NCBI GenBank assembly: GCA_948099385.1
Contig: CANUEZ040000191.1
Location: 8,122,001-8,186,000 of the forward strand
Direction: 5' to 3'
DNA: 64,000 nt
From: Fasciola hepatica
Taxonomy: Eukaryota; Platyhelminthes; Trematoda; Plagiorchiida; Fasciolidae
Part shown: positions 53,377-64,000 of the stretch, piece by piece
How positions within the stretch are numbered: position 1 is the first letter of the stretch
Layout of the letters: each line of letters starts with the position of its first letter
Notes under the pieces: generated by a model
The model's input: the letters and a program-made list of their open reading frames with translations, nothing else
What the model was told of the DNA's origin: nothing
Database searches by the model: none
Translations under genes and position numbers: made by a program

Positions 53377-55708
53377 GGCATTCCCTTATGAACAATCCAC
53401 ACACAGATTGCTCATACAATGCAATAGAGCAGTAGCAGAGTAGATTTGTATAATATGATTCTCCATGCAGCTTGAACACTGAACTGACCATTGAAAATTA
53501 TGGAAGCACTGTACAGCTGTTTGATCCGCTAAGGGAATCATGAGCATTGCACATGGACAGAGCCCACACGGGGACACGAACAAGGGTTGGGATCAAAGAA
53601 AGTCAGTCGAACACCCAAACCACAAGTCTATCACATGTGGGTCTGAACGCTTTGTTCAACATATACAATACATGATATAGCACAATCCCCAAATTGGCTT
53701 CGGCTTTCGCTTTCGCTTTGAACGGTAACAATCAAATTCTCGAACACCGATCCAATCCTATGTTCCATCACTTCTCTATTTATGGGCCTAAGTAAAACCA
53801 AGGCATTCCCTTATGAACAATCCACACACAGATTGCTCATACAATGCAATAGAGCAGTAGCAGAGTAGATTTGTATAATATGATTCTCCATGCAGCTTGA
53901 ACACTGAACTGACCATTGAAAATGATGGAAGCACTGTACAGCTGTTTGATCCGCTAAGGGAATCATGAGCATTGCACATGGACAGAGCCCACTCAGGGAC
54001 AAGAACAAGGGTTGGGGTGAACGAATGTCAGTCGAACACCCAAACCACAAGGCTATCCGAAATGGGTCTCAACGCTTTGTTCAACATATACAATACATGA
54101 TATAGCACAATCCCCAAATTGGCTTCGGCTTTCGCTTTCGCTTTGAACGGTAACAACCAATTTCTCGCACACCGATCCAATCCCATGTTCGATCACTTCT
54201 CTATTTATGGGCCCAAATAAAACCAAGGCATTCCCTTATGAACAATCCAAACAGATTGCTTATACAATGCAATGGAGCAGTAGCAGAGTAGATTTGTATA
54301 ATATGATTCTCCATGCAGCTTGAACACTGAACTGACCATTGAAAAATATGGAAGCACTGTACAGCTGTTTGATCCGCTAAGGGAATCATGAGCATTGCAC
54401 ATGGACGGAGCACACTCGGAGACACGAACAAGGGTTTGGGTGAACGAATGTCAGTCGAACACCCAAACCACAAGGCTATCCCATATGGGTCTCAACGATT
54501 TGTTCAACATATACAATACATGATATAGCACAATCCCCAAATTGGCTTCGGCTTTCGCTTTGGCTTTGAACGGTAACAACCAAATTCTCGCACACCGATC
54601 CAATCCTATGTTCCATCACTTCTCTATTTATGGGCCTGAGTAAAACCAAGGCATTCCCTTATGAACAATCCACACAGATTGCTCATACAATGCAATAGAG
54701 CAGTAGCAGAGTAGATTTGTATAACATGATTATCCATGCAGCTTGAACACTGAACTGACCATTGAAAAATATGGAAGCACTGTACAGCTGTTTGATCCGC
54801 TAAGGGAATCATGAGCATTGCACATGGACAGAGCCCACTCGGAGACACGAACAAGGGTTGGGGTGAACGAATGTCAGTCGAACACCCAAACCAAAAGGCT
54901 ATCCGATATGGGTCTCAACGCTTTGTTCAACATATACAATACATGATATAGCACAATCCCCAAATTGGCTTCGGCTTTCGCTTTCGCTTTGAACGGTAAC
55001 AATCAAATTCTCGCACACCGATCCAATCCTATGTTCCATCACTTCTCTATTTATGGGCCTAAGTAAAACCAAGGCATTCCCTTATGAACAATCCCCACAC
55101 AGATTGCTCATACAATGCAATAGAGCAGTAGCAGAGTAGATTTGTATAATATGATTCTCCATGCAGCTTGAACACTGAACTGACCATTGAAAATTATGGA
55201 AGCACTGTACAGATGTTTGATCCGCTAAGGGAATCATGAGCATTGCACATGGACAGAGCCCACACGGGGACACGAACAAGGGTTGGGGTCAAAGAATGTC
55301 AGTCGAACACCCAAACCACAAGGCTATCCGATATGGGTCTCAACGCTTTGTTCAACATATACAATACATGATATAGCACAATCCCCAAATTGGCTTCGGC
55401 TTTCGCTTTCGCTTTGAACGGTAACAACCAAATTCTCGCACACCGATCCAATCCTATGTTCCATCACTTCTCTATTTATGGGCCTAAGTAAAACCAAGGC
55501 ATTCCCTTATGAACAATCCACACAGATTGCTCATACAATGCAATAGAGCAGTAGCAGAGTAGATTTGTATAATATGATTCTCCATGCAGCTTGAACACTG
55601 AACTGACCATTGAAAATTATGGAATCACTGTACAGCTGTTTGATCCGCTAAGGGAATCATGAGCATTGCACATGGACAGAGCCCACTCGGAGACACGAAC
55701 AAGGGTTG
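53377..55708. repeat. Ordinary mixed satellite monomers
   Basis: These five to six monomers show no clear higher-order unit. The stretch near 53592-53640 (TCAAAGAAAGTCAG, then CTATCACATGTG) is unusual and closely matches one near 30272-30320. A GGGTCAAAGAATG allele recurs near 55287. Otherwise this is consensus-like satellite with ACTCGGAG or ACACGGGG alleles. Confidence 0.75.
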
Positions 55709-56080
55709 GGTTTAATGATTGTCTGACGAACACCCAAACCACAAGGCTATCCGATATGGGTCTGAACGCTTTGTTCAACATATACAATACATGATATAGC
55801 ACAATCCCCAAATTGGCTTCGGCTTTCGCTTTCGCTTTGAACGGTAACAACCAAATTCTCGCACACCCATCCAATCCTATGTTCCATCACTTCTCTATTT
55901 ATGGGCCTAAGTAAAACCAAGGCATTCCCTTATGAACAATCCACACAGATTGCTCATACAATGCAATAGAGCAGTAGCAGAGTAGATTTGTATAATATGA
56001 TTCTCCATGCAGCTTGAACACTGAACTGACCATTGAAAATTATGGAAGCACTTTACAGCTGATTATCGGCAAAGCGATGC

Positions 56081-56095
56081 ATTAGCATTGCTAAT
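56081..56095. repeat. Perfect inverted repeat ATTAGCA-T-TGCTAAT in variant monomer, copy 1
   Basis: The 15-base dyad has 7-base arms around one T. It lies in a replaced stretch (about 56061-56110) reading GATTATCGGCAAAGCGATGC before the dyad and ATACAGAGCACACTCGG after it. Ordinary monomers have GAATCATGAGCATTGCACAT here and no such symmetry. Function is unknown. Confidence 0.8.
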
Positions 56096-57772
56096 ATACA
56101 GAGCACACTCGGAGACACGAACAAGGGTTGGGGTGAACGAATGTCAGTCGAACACCCAAACCACAAGGCTATCCGATATGGGTCTCAACGCTTTGTTCAA
56201 CATATACAATACATGATATAGCACAATCCCCAAATTGGCTTCGGCTTTCGCTTTCGCTTTGAACGGCAACAACCACATTCTCGCACACCGATCCAATCCT
56301 ATGTTCCATCACTTCTCTATTTATGGGCCTAAGTAAAACCAAGGCATTCCCTTATGAACAATCCACACAGATTGCTCATACAATGCAATAGAGCAGTAGC
56401 AGAGTAGATTTGTATAATATGATTCTCCATGCAGCTTGAACACTGAACTGACCATTGAAAATTATGGAAGCACTGTACAGCTGTTTGATCCGCTAAGGGA
56501 ATCATGATCATTGCAAATGGACGGAGCCCACTCGGAGACACGAACAAGGGTTGGGGTGAACGATTGTCAGTCGAACACCCAAACCACAAGGCTATCCGAT
56601 ATGTGTCTGAACGCTTTGTTCAACATATACAATACATGATATAGCACAATCCCCAAATTGGCTTCGGCTTTCGCTTCCGCTTTGAACGGTACCAATCAAA
56701 TTCTCGCACACCGATCCAATCCTATGTTCCATCACTTCTCTATTTATGGGCCTAAGTAAAACCAAGGCATTCCCTTATGAACAATCCACACACAGATTGC
56801 TCATACAATGCAATAGAGCAGTAGCAGAGTAGATTTGTATAATATGATTCTCCATGCAGCTTGAACACTGAACTGACCATTGAAAATGATGGAAGCACTG
56901 TACAGCTGTTTGATCCGGTAAGGGAATCATGAGCATTGCAAATGGACGGAGCCCACTCGGAGACACGAACAAGGGTTGGGGTGAACGAATGTCAGTCGAA
57001 CACCCAAACCACAAGGCTATCCGATATGGGTCTCAACGCTTTGTTCAACATATTCAATACATGATTTAGCACAATCCCCAAATTGGCTTCGGCTTTCGCT
57101 TTCGCTTTGAACGGTAACAACCAAATTCTCGCACACCGATCCAATCCTATGTTCCATCACTTCTCTATTTATGGGCCTAAGTAAAACCAAGCATTCCCTT
57201 ATGAACAATCCACACAGATTGCTCATACAATGCAATAGAGCAGTAGCAGAGTAGATTTGTATAATATGATTCTCCATGCAGCTTGAACACTGAACTGACC
57301 ATTGAAAATTATGGAATCACTGTACAGCTGTTTGATCCGCTAAGGGAATCATGAGCATTGCACATGGACAGAGCCCACTCGGAGACACGAACAAGGGTTG
57401 GGGTGAACGAATGTCAGTCGAACACTCAAACCACAAGGCTATCCGATATGGGTCTGAACGCTTTGTTCAAGATATACACTACATGATAAGGCACAATCCC
57501 CAAATTGGCTTCGGCTTTCGCTTTCGCTCTGAACGGCAACAACCACATTCTCGCACACCGATCCAATCCTATGTTCCATCACTTCTCTATTTATGGGCCT
57601 AAGTAAAACCAAGGCATTCCCTTATGAACAATCCACACAGATTGCTCATACAATGCAATAGAGCAGTAGCAGAGTAGATTTGTATAATATGATTCTCCAT
57701 GCAGCTTGAACACTGAACTGACCATTGAAAATTATGGAAGCACTTTAAAGCTGATTATCGGCAAAGCAATGC

Positions 57773-57787
57773 ATTAGCATTGCTAAT
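57773..57787. repeat. Perfect inverted repeat ATTAGCA-T-TGCTAAT, copy 2
   Basis: Same dyad, 1692 bp (4 monomers) after the first. The flank reads CTTTAAAGCTGATTATCGG with GCAAAGCAATGC, two small differences from copy 1. Confidence 0.8.
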
Positions 57788-58021
57788 ATACAGAGCACAC
57801 TCGGAGAAACGAACAAGGGTTGGGGTGAACGAATGTCAGTCGAACACCCAAACCACAAGGCTATCCGAAATGGGTCTCAACGCTTTGTTCAACATATACA
57901 ATACATGATATAGCACAATCCCCAAATTGGCTTCGGCTTTCGCTTTCGCTTTGAACGGCAACAACCACATTCTCGCACACCGATCCAATCCTATGTTCCA
58001 TCACTTCTCTATTTATGGGCC

Positions 58022-58370
58022 TAAGTAAAACCAAGGCATTCCCTTATGAACAATCCACACAGATTGCTCATACAATGCAATAGAGCAGTAGCAGAGTAGA
58101 TTTGTATAATATGATTCTCCATGCAGCTTGAACACTGAACTGACCATTGAAAATTATGGAAGCACTGTACAGCTGTTTGATCCGCTAAGGGAATCATGAG
58201 CATTGCAAATGGACGGAGCCCACTCGGAGACACGAACAAGGGTTGGGGTGAACGAATGTCAGTCGAACACCCAAACCACAAGGCTATCCAATATGGGTCT
58301 CAACGCTTTGTTCAACATATACAATACATGATATAGCACAATCCCCAAATTGGATTCGGCTTTCGCTTCC
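58022..58370. repeat. Monomer block duplicated 8 monomers downstream, source or target copy A
   Basis: This block has TTGCAAATGGACGG, GGCTATCCAATATGGG, and GGATTCGG with GCTTCCGCTTTG. The same combination, with no difference I could spot, is at 61408-61756, 3386 bp away (8 x 423.25). Intervening monomers lack the full combination. Confidence 0.75.
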
Positions 58371-58617
58371 GCTTTGAACGGTAACAATCAAATTCTCGCA
58401 CACCGATCCAATCCTATGTTCCATCACTTCTCTATTTATGGGCCTAAGTAAAACCAAGGCATTCCCTTATGAACAATCCACACAGATTGCTCATACAATG
58501 CAATAGAGCAGTAGCAGAGTAGATTTGTATAATATGATTCTCCATGCAGCTTGAACACTGAACTGACCATTGAAAATTATGGAAGCACTTTACAGATGAA
58601 TATCTGCAAAGCGATGC

Positions 58618-58632
58618 ATTAGCATTGCTAAT
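58618..58632. repeat. Perfect inverted repeat ATTAGCA-T-TGCTAAT, copy 3
   Basis: Same dyad, 845 bp after copy 2. The left flank has diverged (ACAGATGAATATCTGCAAAG), yet the dyad itself is intact. Confidence 0.8.
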
Positions 58633-59462
58633 ATACAGAGCACACTCGGAGACACGATCAAGGGTTTGGGTGAACGAATGTCAGTCGAACACCCAAACCA
58701 CAAGGCTATCCGAAATGGGTCTCAACGCTTTGTTCAACATATTCAATAAATGATTTAGCACAATCCCCAAATTGGCTTCGGCTTTTGCTTTCGCTTTGAA
58801 CGGTAACAATCAAATTCTCGCACACCGATCCAATCCTATGTTCCATCACTTCTCTATTTATGGGCCTACGTAAAACCAAGGCATTCCCTTATGAACAATG
58901 CACACAGATTGCTCATACAATGCAATAGAGCAGTAGCAGAGTAGATTTGTATAATATGATTCTCCATGCAGCTTGAACACTGAACTGACCATTGAAAATT
59001 ATGGAATCACTGTACAGCTGTTTGATCCGCTAAGGGAATCATGAGCATTGCACATGGACAGAGCCCACTCGGAGACACGAACAAGGGTTTGGGTGAACGA
59101 ATGTCAGTCGAACACTCAAACCACAAGGCTATCCGATATGGGTCTGAACGCTTTGTTCAACATATACACTACATGATAAGGCACAATCCCCAAATTGGCT
59201 TCAGCTTTCGCTTTCGCTCTGAACGGCAACAACCACATTCTCGCACACCGATCCAATCCTATGTTCCATCACTTCTCTATTTATGGGCCTAAGTAAAACC
59301 AAGGCATTCCCTTATGAACAATCCACACAGATTGCTCATACAATGCAATAGAGCAGTAGCAGAGTAGATTTGTATAATATGATTCTCCATGCAGCTTGAA
59401 CACTGAACTGACCATTGAAAATTATGGAAGCACTTTACAGCTGTTTATCGGCGAAGCGAAGC

Positions 59463-59477
59463 ATTAGCATTGCTAAT
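59463..59477. repeat. Perfect inverted repeat ATTAGCA-T-TGCTAAT, copy 4
   Basis: Same dyad, 845 bp after copy 3. The left flank reads GTTTATCGGCGAAGCGAAGC, again different, with the dyad unchanged. Confidence 0.8.
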
Positions 59478-59548
59478 ATACAGAGCACACTCGGAGACAC
59501 GAACAAGGGTTGGGGTTAATGACTGTCAGTCGAACACCCAAACCACAA

Positions 59549-61407
59549 GGCTATCCGATATGGGTCTGAACGCTTTGTTCAACATATACACTACATGATA
59601 TAGCACAATCCCTAAATTGGCTTCGGCTTTCGCTTTGGCTTTGAACGGTAAAAACCAAATTCTCGCACACCGATCCAATCCTATGTTCCATCACTTCTCT
59701 ATTTATGGGCCTAAGTAAAACCAAGGCATTCCCTTATGAACAATCCACACACAGATTGCTCATACAATGCAATAGAGCAGTAGCAGAGTAGATTTGTATA
59801 TTATGATTCTCCATGCAGCTTGAACACTGAACTGACCATTGAAAATTATGGAAGCACTGTACAGCTGTTTGATCCGCTAAGGGAATCATGAGCATTGCAC
59901 ATGGACAGAGCACACTCGGAGACTCGAACAAGGGTTGGGTTTAATGATTGTCCGACGAACACCCAAACCACAAGGCTATCCGATATGGGTCTGAACGCTT
60001 TGTTCAACATACACAATACATGATATAGCACAATCCCCAAATTGGCTTCGGCTTTCGCTTTCGCTTTGAACGGTAACAATCAAATTCTCGCACACCGATC
60101 CAATCCTATGTTCCATCACTTCTCTATTTATGGGCCTAAGTAATACCAAGGCATTCCCTTATGAACAATCCACACAGATTGCTCATACAATGCAATAGAG
60201 CAGTAGCAGAGTAGATTTGTATAATATGATTCTCCATGCAGCTTGAACACTGAACTGACCATTGAAAATTATGGAAGCACTGTACAGCTGTTTGATCCGC
60301 TAAGGGAATCATGAGCATTGCACATGGACAGAGCCCACACGGGGACACGAACAAGGTTTGGGTTGTACGAATGTCAGTCGAACACCCAAACCACAAGGCT
60401 ATCCGATATGGGTCTCAACGCTTTGTTCAACATATACACTACATGATATAGCACAATCCCCAAATTGGCTTCGGCTTTCGCTTTCGCTTTGAACGGGACC
60501 AACCAAATTCTCGCACACCGATCCAATCCTATTTTCCATCACTTCTCTATTTATGGGCCTAAGTAAAACCAAGGCATTCCCTTATGAACAATCCCCACAC
60601 AGATTGCTCATACAATGCAATAGAGCAGTAGCAGATTAGATTTGTATAATATGATTCTCCATGCAGCTTGAACACTGAACTGACCATTGAAAATTATGGA
60701 AGCACTGTACAGCTGTTTGATCCGCTAAGGGAATCATGAGCATTGCACATGGACAGAGCACACTCGGAGACAGGAACAATTGTTGGGTTTAATGTTTGTC
60801 CGACGAACACATAAACCACAAGGCTATCCGATATGGGTCTCAACGCTTTGTTCAACATATACAATACATGATATAGCTCAATCCCCAAATTGGCTTCGGC
60901 TTTCGCTTTCGCTTTGAACGGTAACAATCAAATTCTCGCACACCGATCCAATCCTATGTTCCATCACTTCTCTATTTATGGGCCTAAGTAAAACCAAGGC
61001 ATTCCCTTATGAACAATCCACACAGATTGCTCATACAATGCAATAGAGCAGTAGCAGAGTAGATTTGTATATTATGATTCTCCATGCAGCTTGACCACGG
61101 AACTGACCATTGAAAATGATGGAAGCACTGTACAGCTGTTTGATCCGTTAAGGAAATCATGAGCATTGCACATGGACGGAGCCCACTCGGAGACACGAAC
61201 AAGCGTTGTGTGTAATGATTGTCTGACGAACACCCAAACCACAAGGCTATCCGATATGGGTCTCAACGCTTTGTTCAACATACACAATACATGATATAGC
61301 ACAATCCCCAAATTGGCTTCGGCTTTCGCTTTCGCTTTGAACGGCAACAACCACATTCTCGCACACCGATCCAATCCTATGTTCCATCACTTCTCTATTT
61401 ATGGGCC
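59549..61407. repeat. Mixed satellite monomers with a TTAATG/CGACGAAC variant
   Basis: GGGTTTAATGATTGTCCGACG or close forms replace the usual GGGGTGAACGAATGTCAGTCG near 59937, 60785 and 61210, with an earlier relative at 55709. Lengths alternate between 423 and 425. No gene or element is present. Confidence 0.75.
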
Positions 61408-61756
61408 TAAGTAAAACCAAGGCATTCCCTTATGAACAATCCACACAGATTGCTCATACAATGCAATAGAGCAGTAGCAGAGTAGATTTGTATAATATGA
61501 TTCTCCATGCAGCTTGAACACTGAACTGACCATTGAAAATTATGGAAGCACTGTACAGCTGTTTGATCCGCTAAGGGAATCATGAGCATTGCAAATGGAC
61601 GGAGCCCACTCGGAGACACGAACAAGGGTTGGGGTGAACGAATGTCAGTCGAACACCCAAACCACAAGGCTATCCAATATGGGTCTCAACGCTTTGTTCA
61701 ACATATACAATACATGATATAGCACAATCCCCAAATTGGATTCGGCTTTCGCTTCC
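61408..61756. repeat. Monomer block duplicated 8 monomers apart, copy B
   Basis: Partner of 58022-58370; it carries the same rare CCAATATGGG and GCTTCCGCTTTG alleles together. This fits gene conversion or unequal exchange over several monomers. Confidence 0.75.
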
Positions 61757-64000
61757 GCTTTGAACGGTAACAATCAAATTCTCGCACACCGATCCAATCC
61801 TATGTTCCATCACTTCTCTATTTATGGGCCTAAGTAAAACCAAGGCATTCCCTTATGAACAATCTACACAGATTGCTCATACAATGCAATAGAGCAGTAG
61901 CAGAGTAGATTTGAATAAAATGATTCTCCATGCAGCTTGAACACTGAACTGACCATTGAAAATTATGGAAGCACTGTACAGCTGTTTGATCCGCTAAGGG
62001 AATCATGAGCATTGCACATGGACGGAGCCCACTCGGAGACACGAACAAGGGTTGGGGTGAACGATTGTCAGTCGAACACCCAAACCACAATGCTATCGCA
62101 TATGGGTCTCAACGCTTTGTTCAACATATACAATGCATGGTTTAGCAAAACCCGCTTATTGGCTTCGGCTTTCGCTTTCGCTTTGAACGGTAACAATCAA
62201 ATTCTCGCACACCGATCCAATCCTATGTTCCATCACTTCTCTATTTATGGGCCTATGTAAAACCAAGGCATTCCCTTATGAACAATCCACACAGATTGCT
62301 CATACAATGCAATAGAGCAGTAGCAGAGTAGATTTGTATAATATGATTCTCCATGCAGCTTGAACACTGAACTGACCATTGAAAATTATGGAAGCACTGT
62401 ACAGCTGTTTGATCCGCTAAGGGAATCATGAGCATTGCACATGGACAGAGCACACTCGGAGACACGAACAAGGGTTGGGGTGAACGAATGTCAGTCGAAC
62501 ACCCAAACCACAAGGCTATCCCATATGGGTCTCAACGCTTTGTTCAACATACACATTACATGATATAGCACACTCCACAAAATTGGCTTCGGCTTTCGCT
62601 TTCGCTTTGAACGGTAACAACCAAATTCTCGCACAACGATCCAATCCTTTGTTCCATCACTTCTTTATTTATGGGCCTAAGTAAAACCAAGGCATTCCCT
62701 TATGAACAATCCACACAGATTGCTCATACAATGCAATAGAGCAGTAGCAGAGTAGATTTGTATTATATGATTCTCCATGAAGCTTGAACACTGAACTGAC
62801 CATTGAAAATTATGGAAGCACTGTACAGCTGTTTGATCCGCTAAGGGAATCATGAGCATTGCACATGGACAGAGCCCACACGGGGACACGAACAAGGGTT
62901 GGGGTGAACGAATGTCAGTCGAACACCCAAACCACAAGGCTATCCGATATGGGTCTCAACGCATTGTTCAACATATACACTACATGATATAGCACAATCC
63001 CCAAATTGGCTTCGGCTTTCGCTTTCGCTTTGAACGGTAACAACCAAATTCTCGCACACCGATCCAATCCTTTGTTCCATCACTTCTCTATTTATGGGCC
63101 TAAGTAATACCAAGGCATTCCCTTATGAAGAATCCACACAGATTACTCATACAATGCAATAGAGCAGTAGCAGAGTAGATTTGTATAATATGATTCTCCA
63201 TGCAGCTTGAACACTGAACTGACCATTGAAAATGATGGAAGCACTGTACAGCTGTTTGATCCGCTAAGGGAATCACGAGCATTGCACATGGACAGAGCCC
63301 ACACGGGGACACGAACAAGGGTTGGGGTGAACGATTGTCAGTCGAACACCCAAACCACAAGGCTATCGCATATGGGTCTCAACGCTTTGTTCAACATATA
63401 CAATGCATGGTTTAGCAAAACCCGCTTATTGGCTTCGGCTTTCGCTTTCGCTTTGAACGGTAACAATCAAATTCTCGCACACCGATCCAATCCTATGTTC
63501 CATCACTTCTCTATTTATGGGCCTAAGTAAAACCAAGGCATTCCCTTATGAACAATCCACACACAGATTGCTCATACAATGCAATAGAGCAGTAGCAGAG
63601 TAGATTTGTATAATATGATTCTCCATGCAGCTTGAACACTGAACTGACCATTGAAAATTATGGAAGCACTGTACAGCTGTTTGATCCGCTAAGGGAATCA
63701 TGAGCATTGCACATGGACAGAGCCCACACGGGGACACGAACAAGGGTTGGGGTGAACGAATGTCAGTCGAACACCCAAACCACAAGGCTATCCCATATGG
63801 GTCTCAACGCTTTGTTCAACATATACACTACATGATATAGCACAATCCCCAAATTGGCTTCGGCTTTCGCTTTCGCTTTGAACGGTAACAACCAAATTCT
63901 CGCACCACGATCGAATCCTTTGTTCCATCACTTCTCTATTTATGGGCCTAAGTAAAACCAAGGCATTCCCTTATGAACAATCCACACAGATTGCTCATAC
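61757..64000. repeat. Right-hand end of the window: ordinary 423-bp-class monomers, array continues
   Basis: Mostly 423-bp monomers. Two carry the rare CAATGCATGGTTTAGCAAAA segment followed by CCCGCTTATTGG, at about 62131 and 63401 (1270 bp, 3 monomers apart). The window ends inside a monomer at CAGATTGCTCATAC, so the array edge is not reached. Confidence 0.85.

Larger units (their letters stand above)
55709..59548. repeat. 4-monomer periodicity (1690-1692 bp) with a dyad-bearing variant monomer
   Basis: Landmarks 56166, 56589, 57436 and 57858 are matched by 57858, 58281, 59126 and 59548 at offsets of 1690-1692 bp. Shared marks are GGCAACAACCACATTC, TTGCAAATGGACGGAGCC, and AATCACTGTACAGC with CATGATAAGGCAC. 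Four monomers have the GTTTGATCCGCTAAGGGAAT segment replaced by a different one, described separately. The order is not perfect: the variant also sits at 58.6 kb, two monomers from its neighbours, so exchange has continued inside the unit. Confidence 0.75.
1..64000. repeat. 424-bp satellite DNA array, about 151 head-to-tail monomers, spanning the whole window
   Basis: Seen directly: the same roughly 424-bp unit recurs from the first to the last base in one orientation. The end of the conserved CCCAAACCACAA segment was followed through 151 occurrences (180 to 63785; mean spacing 424.03 bp, range 421-426). Monomers look roughly 95 percent or more identical by eye, differing by scattered substitutions and 1-2 bp indels. 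Both window ends fall inside a monomer, so the array extends beyond the window on both sides. No transposon, unique spacer or inversion is present. Known: arrays of this kind form constitutive heterochromatin and often centromeric or pericentromeric chromatin in eukaryotes. Inferred: a eukaryotic chromosome; the exact chromosomal role cannot be read from sequence. I do not recognise the family. Confidence 0.98.

Noticed and set aside
63207..63530. Plus-strand 107-codon open frame
   Set aside because: It exists only where rare alleles remove stops (for example CACGAGC in place of CATGAGC, and the CATGGTTTAGC segment). Its counterparts in neighbouring monomers are interrupted.
1..64000. CRISPR array or bacterial repeat region
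   Set aside because: Repeat units are 424 bp with no unique spacers between short repeats, and no cas genes are present.
1..64000. Tandem repeats of a gene such as rDNA, 5S or histone clusters
   Set aside because: The monomer contains no recognisable rRNA, 5S or histone sequence and is too short for those gene units.

Overview
The whole window is one uninterrupted, head-to-tail satellite DNA array. No protein-coding gene, RNA gene, mobile element or CRISPR array can be supported anywhere in it. I tracked one landmark, the last base of the conserved CCCAAACCACAA segment, by hand through the window. It occurs 151 times, from 180 to 63785, always in the same orientation. The 150 intervals add up to 63605 bases, a mean period of 424.03 bp. 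Interval lengths are 425 (57 times), 423 (50), 424 (20), 426 (12), 422 (7) and 421 (4). Because no interval falls outside 421-426, the 64 kb holds no insertion, inversion or non-satellite spacer. One representative 420-base stretch counts to 44 percent G+C.

A long, homogeneous array of this period is typical of eukaryotic centromeric, pericentromeric, subtelomeric or sex/B-chromosome heterochromatin. I do not recognise the monomer as a named family and cannot name the organism. Nothing in the window resembles bacterial gene organisation.

Layout. From 1 to about 19.3 kb the array is fairly uniform, mostly 425-bp monomers carrying an ACACGGGGACACG allele. From about 19.3 to 28.2 kb the monomers are more diverged, with a cluster carrying an ACGCGT (MluI-type) replacement segment and a local 3-monomer periodicity (about 1274 bp). 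From 28.2 to 35.6 kb alleles are mixed, with an ACTCGGAGACACG allele and a weak 4-monomer pattern. From about 35.6 to 51.2 kb clear higher-order repeats (HORs) follow one another: a 5-mer (2121-2123 bp, about three copies), a 4-mer (1699 bp, two copies), an overlapping 3-mer (1273 bp, two copies) and a very recent 4-mer duplication (1695 bp, two copies). A 2-mer pattern (844 bp) follows at 51.5-53.4 kb. From 55.7 to 59.5 kb a 4-mer pattern (1690-1692 bp) carries a replaced segment that forms a perfect 7+1+7 inverted repeat. The rest to 64 kb is mosaic, with alleles shared with sites up to 30 kb away.

The many 60-170 codon open frames are by-products of repeating one sequence. Most minus-strand ones begin at TTG rather than ATG, and 88 of 150 monomer intervals are not multiples of three. 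The interest lies in array evolution: a succession of distinct local HOR periods, recent segmental duplications, and variant segments that create dyad symmetries.
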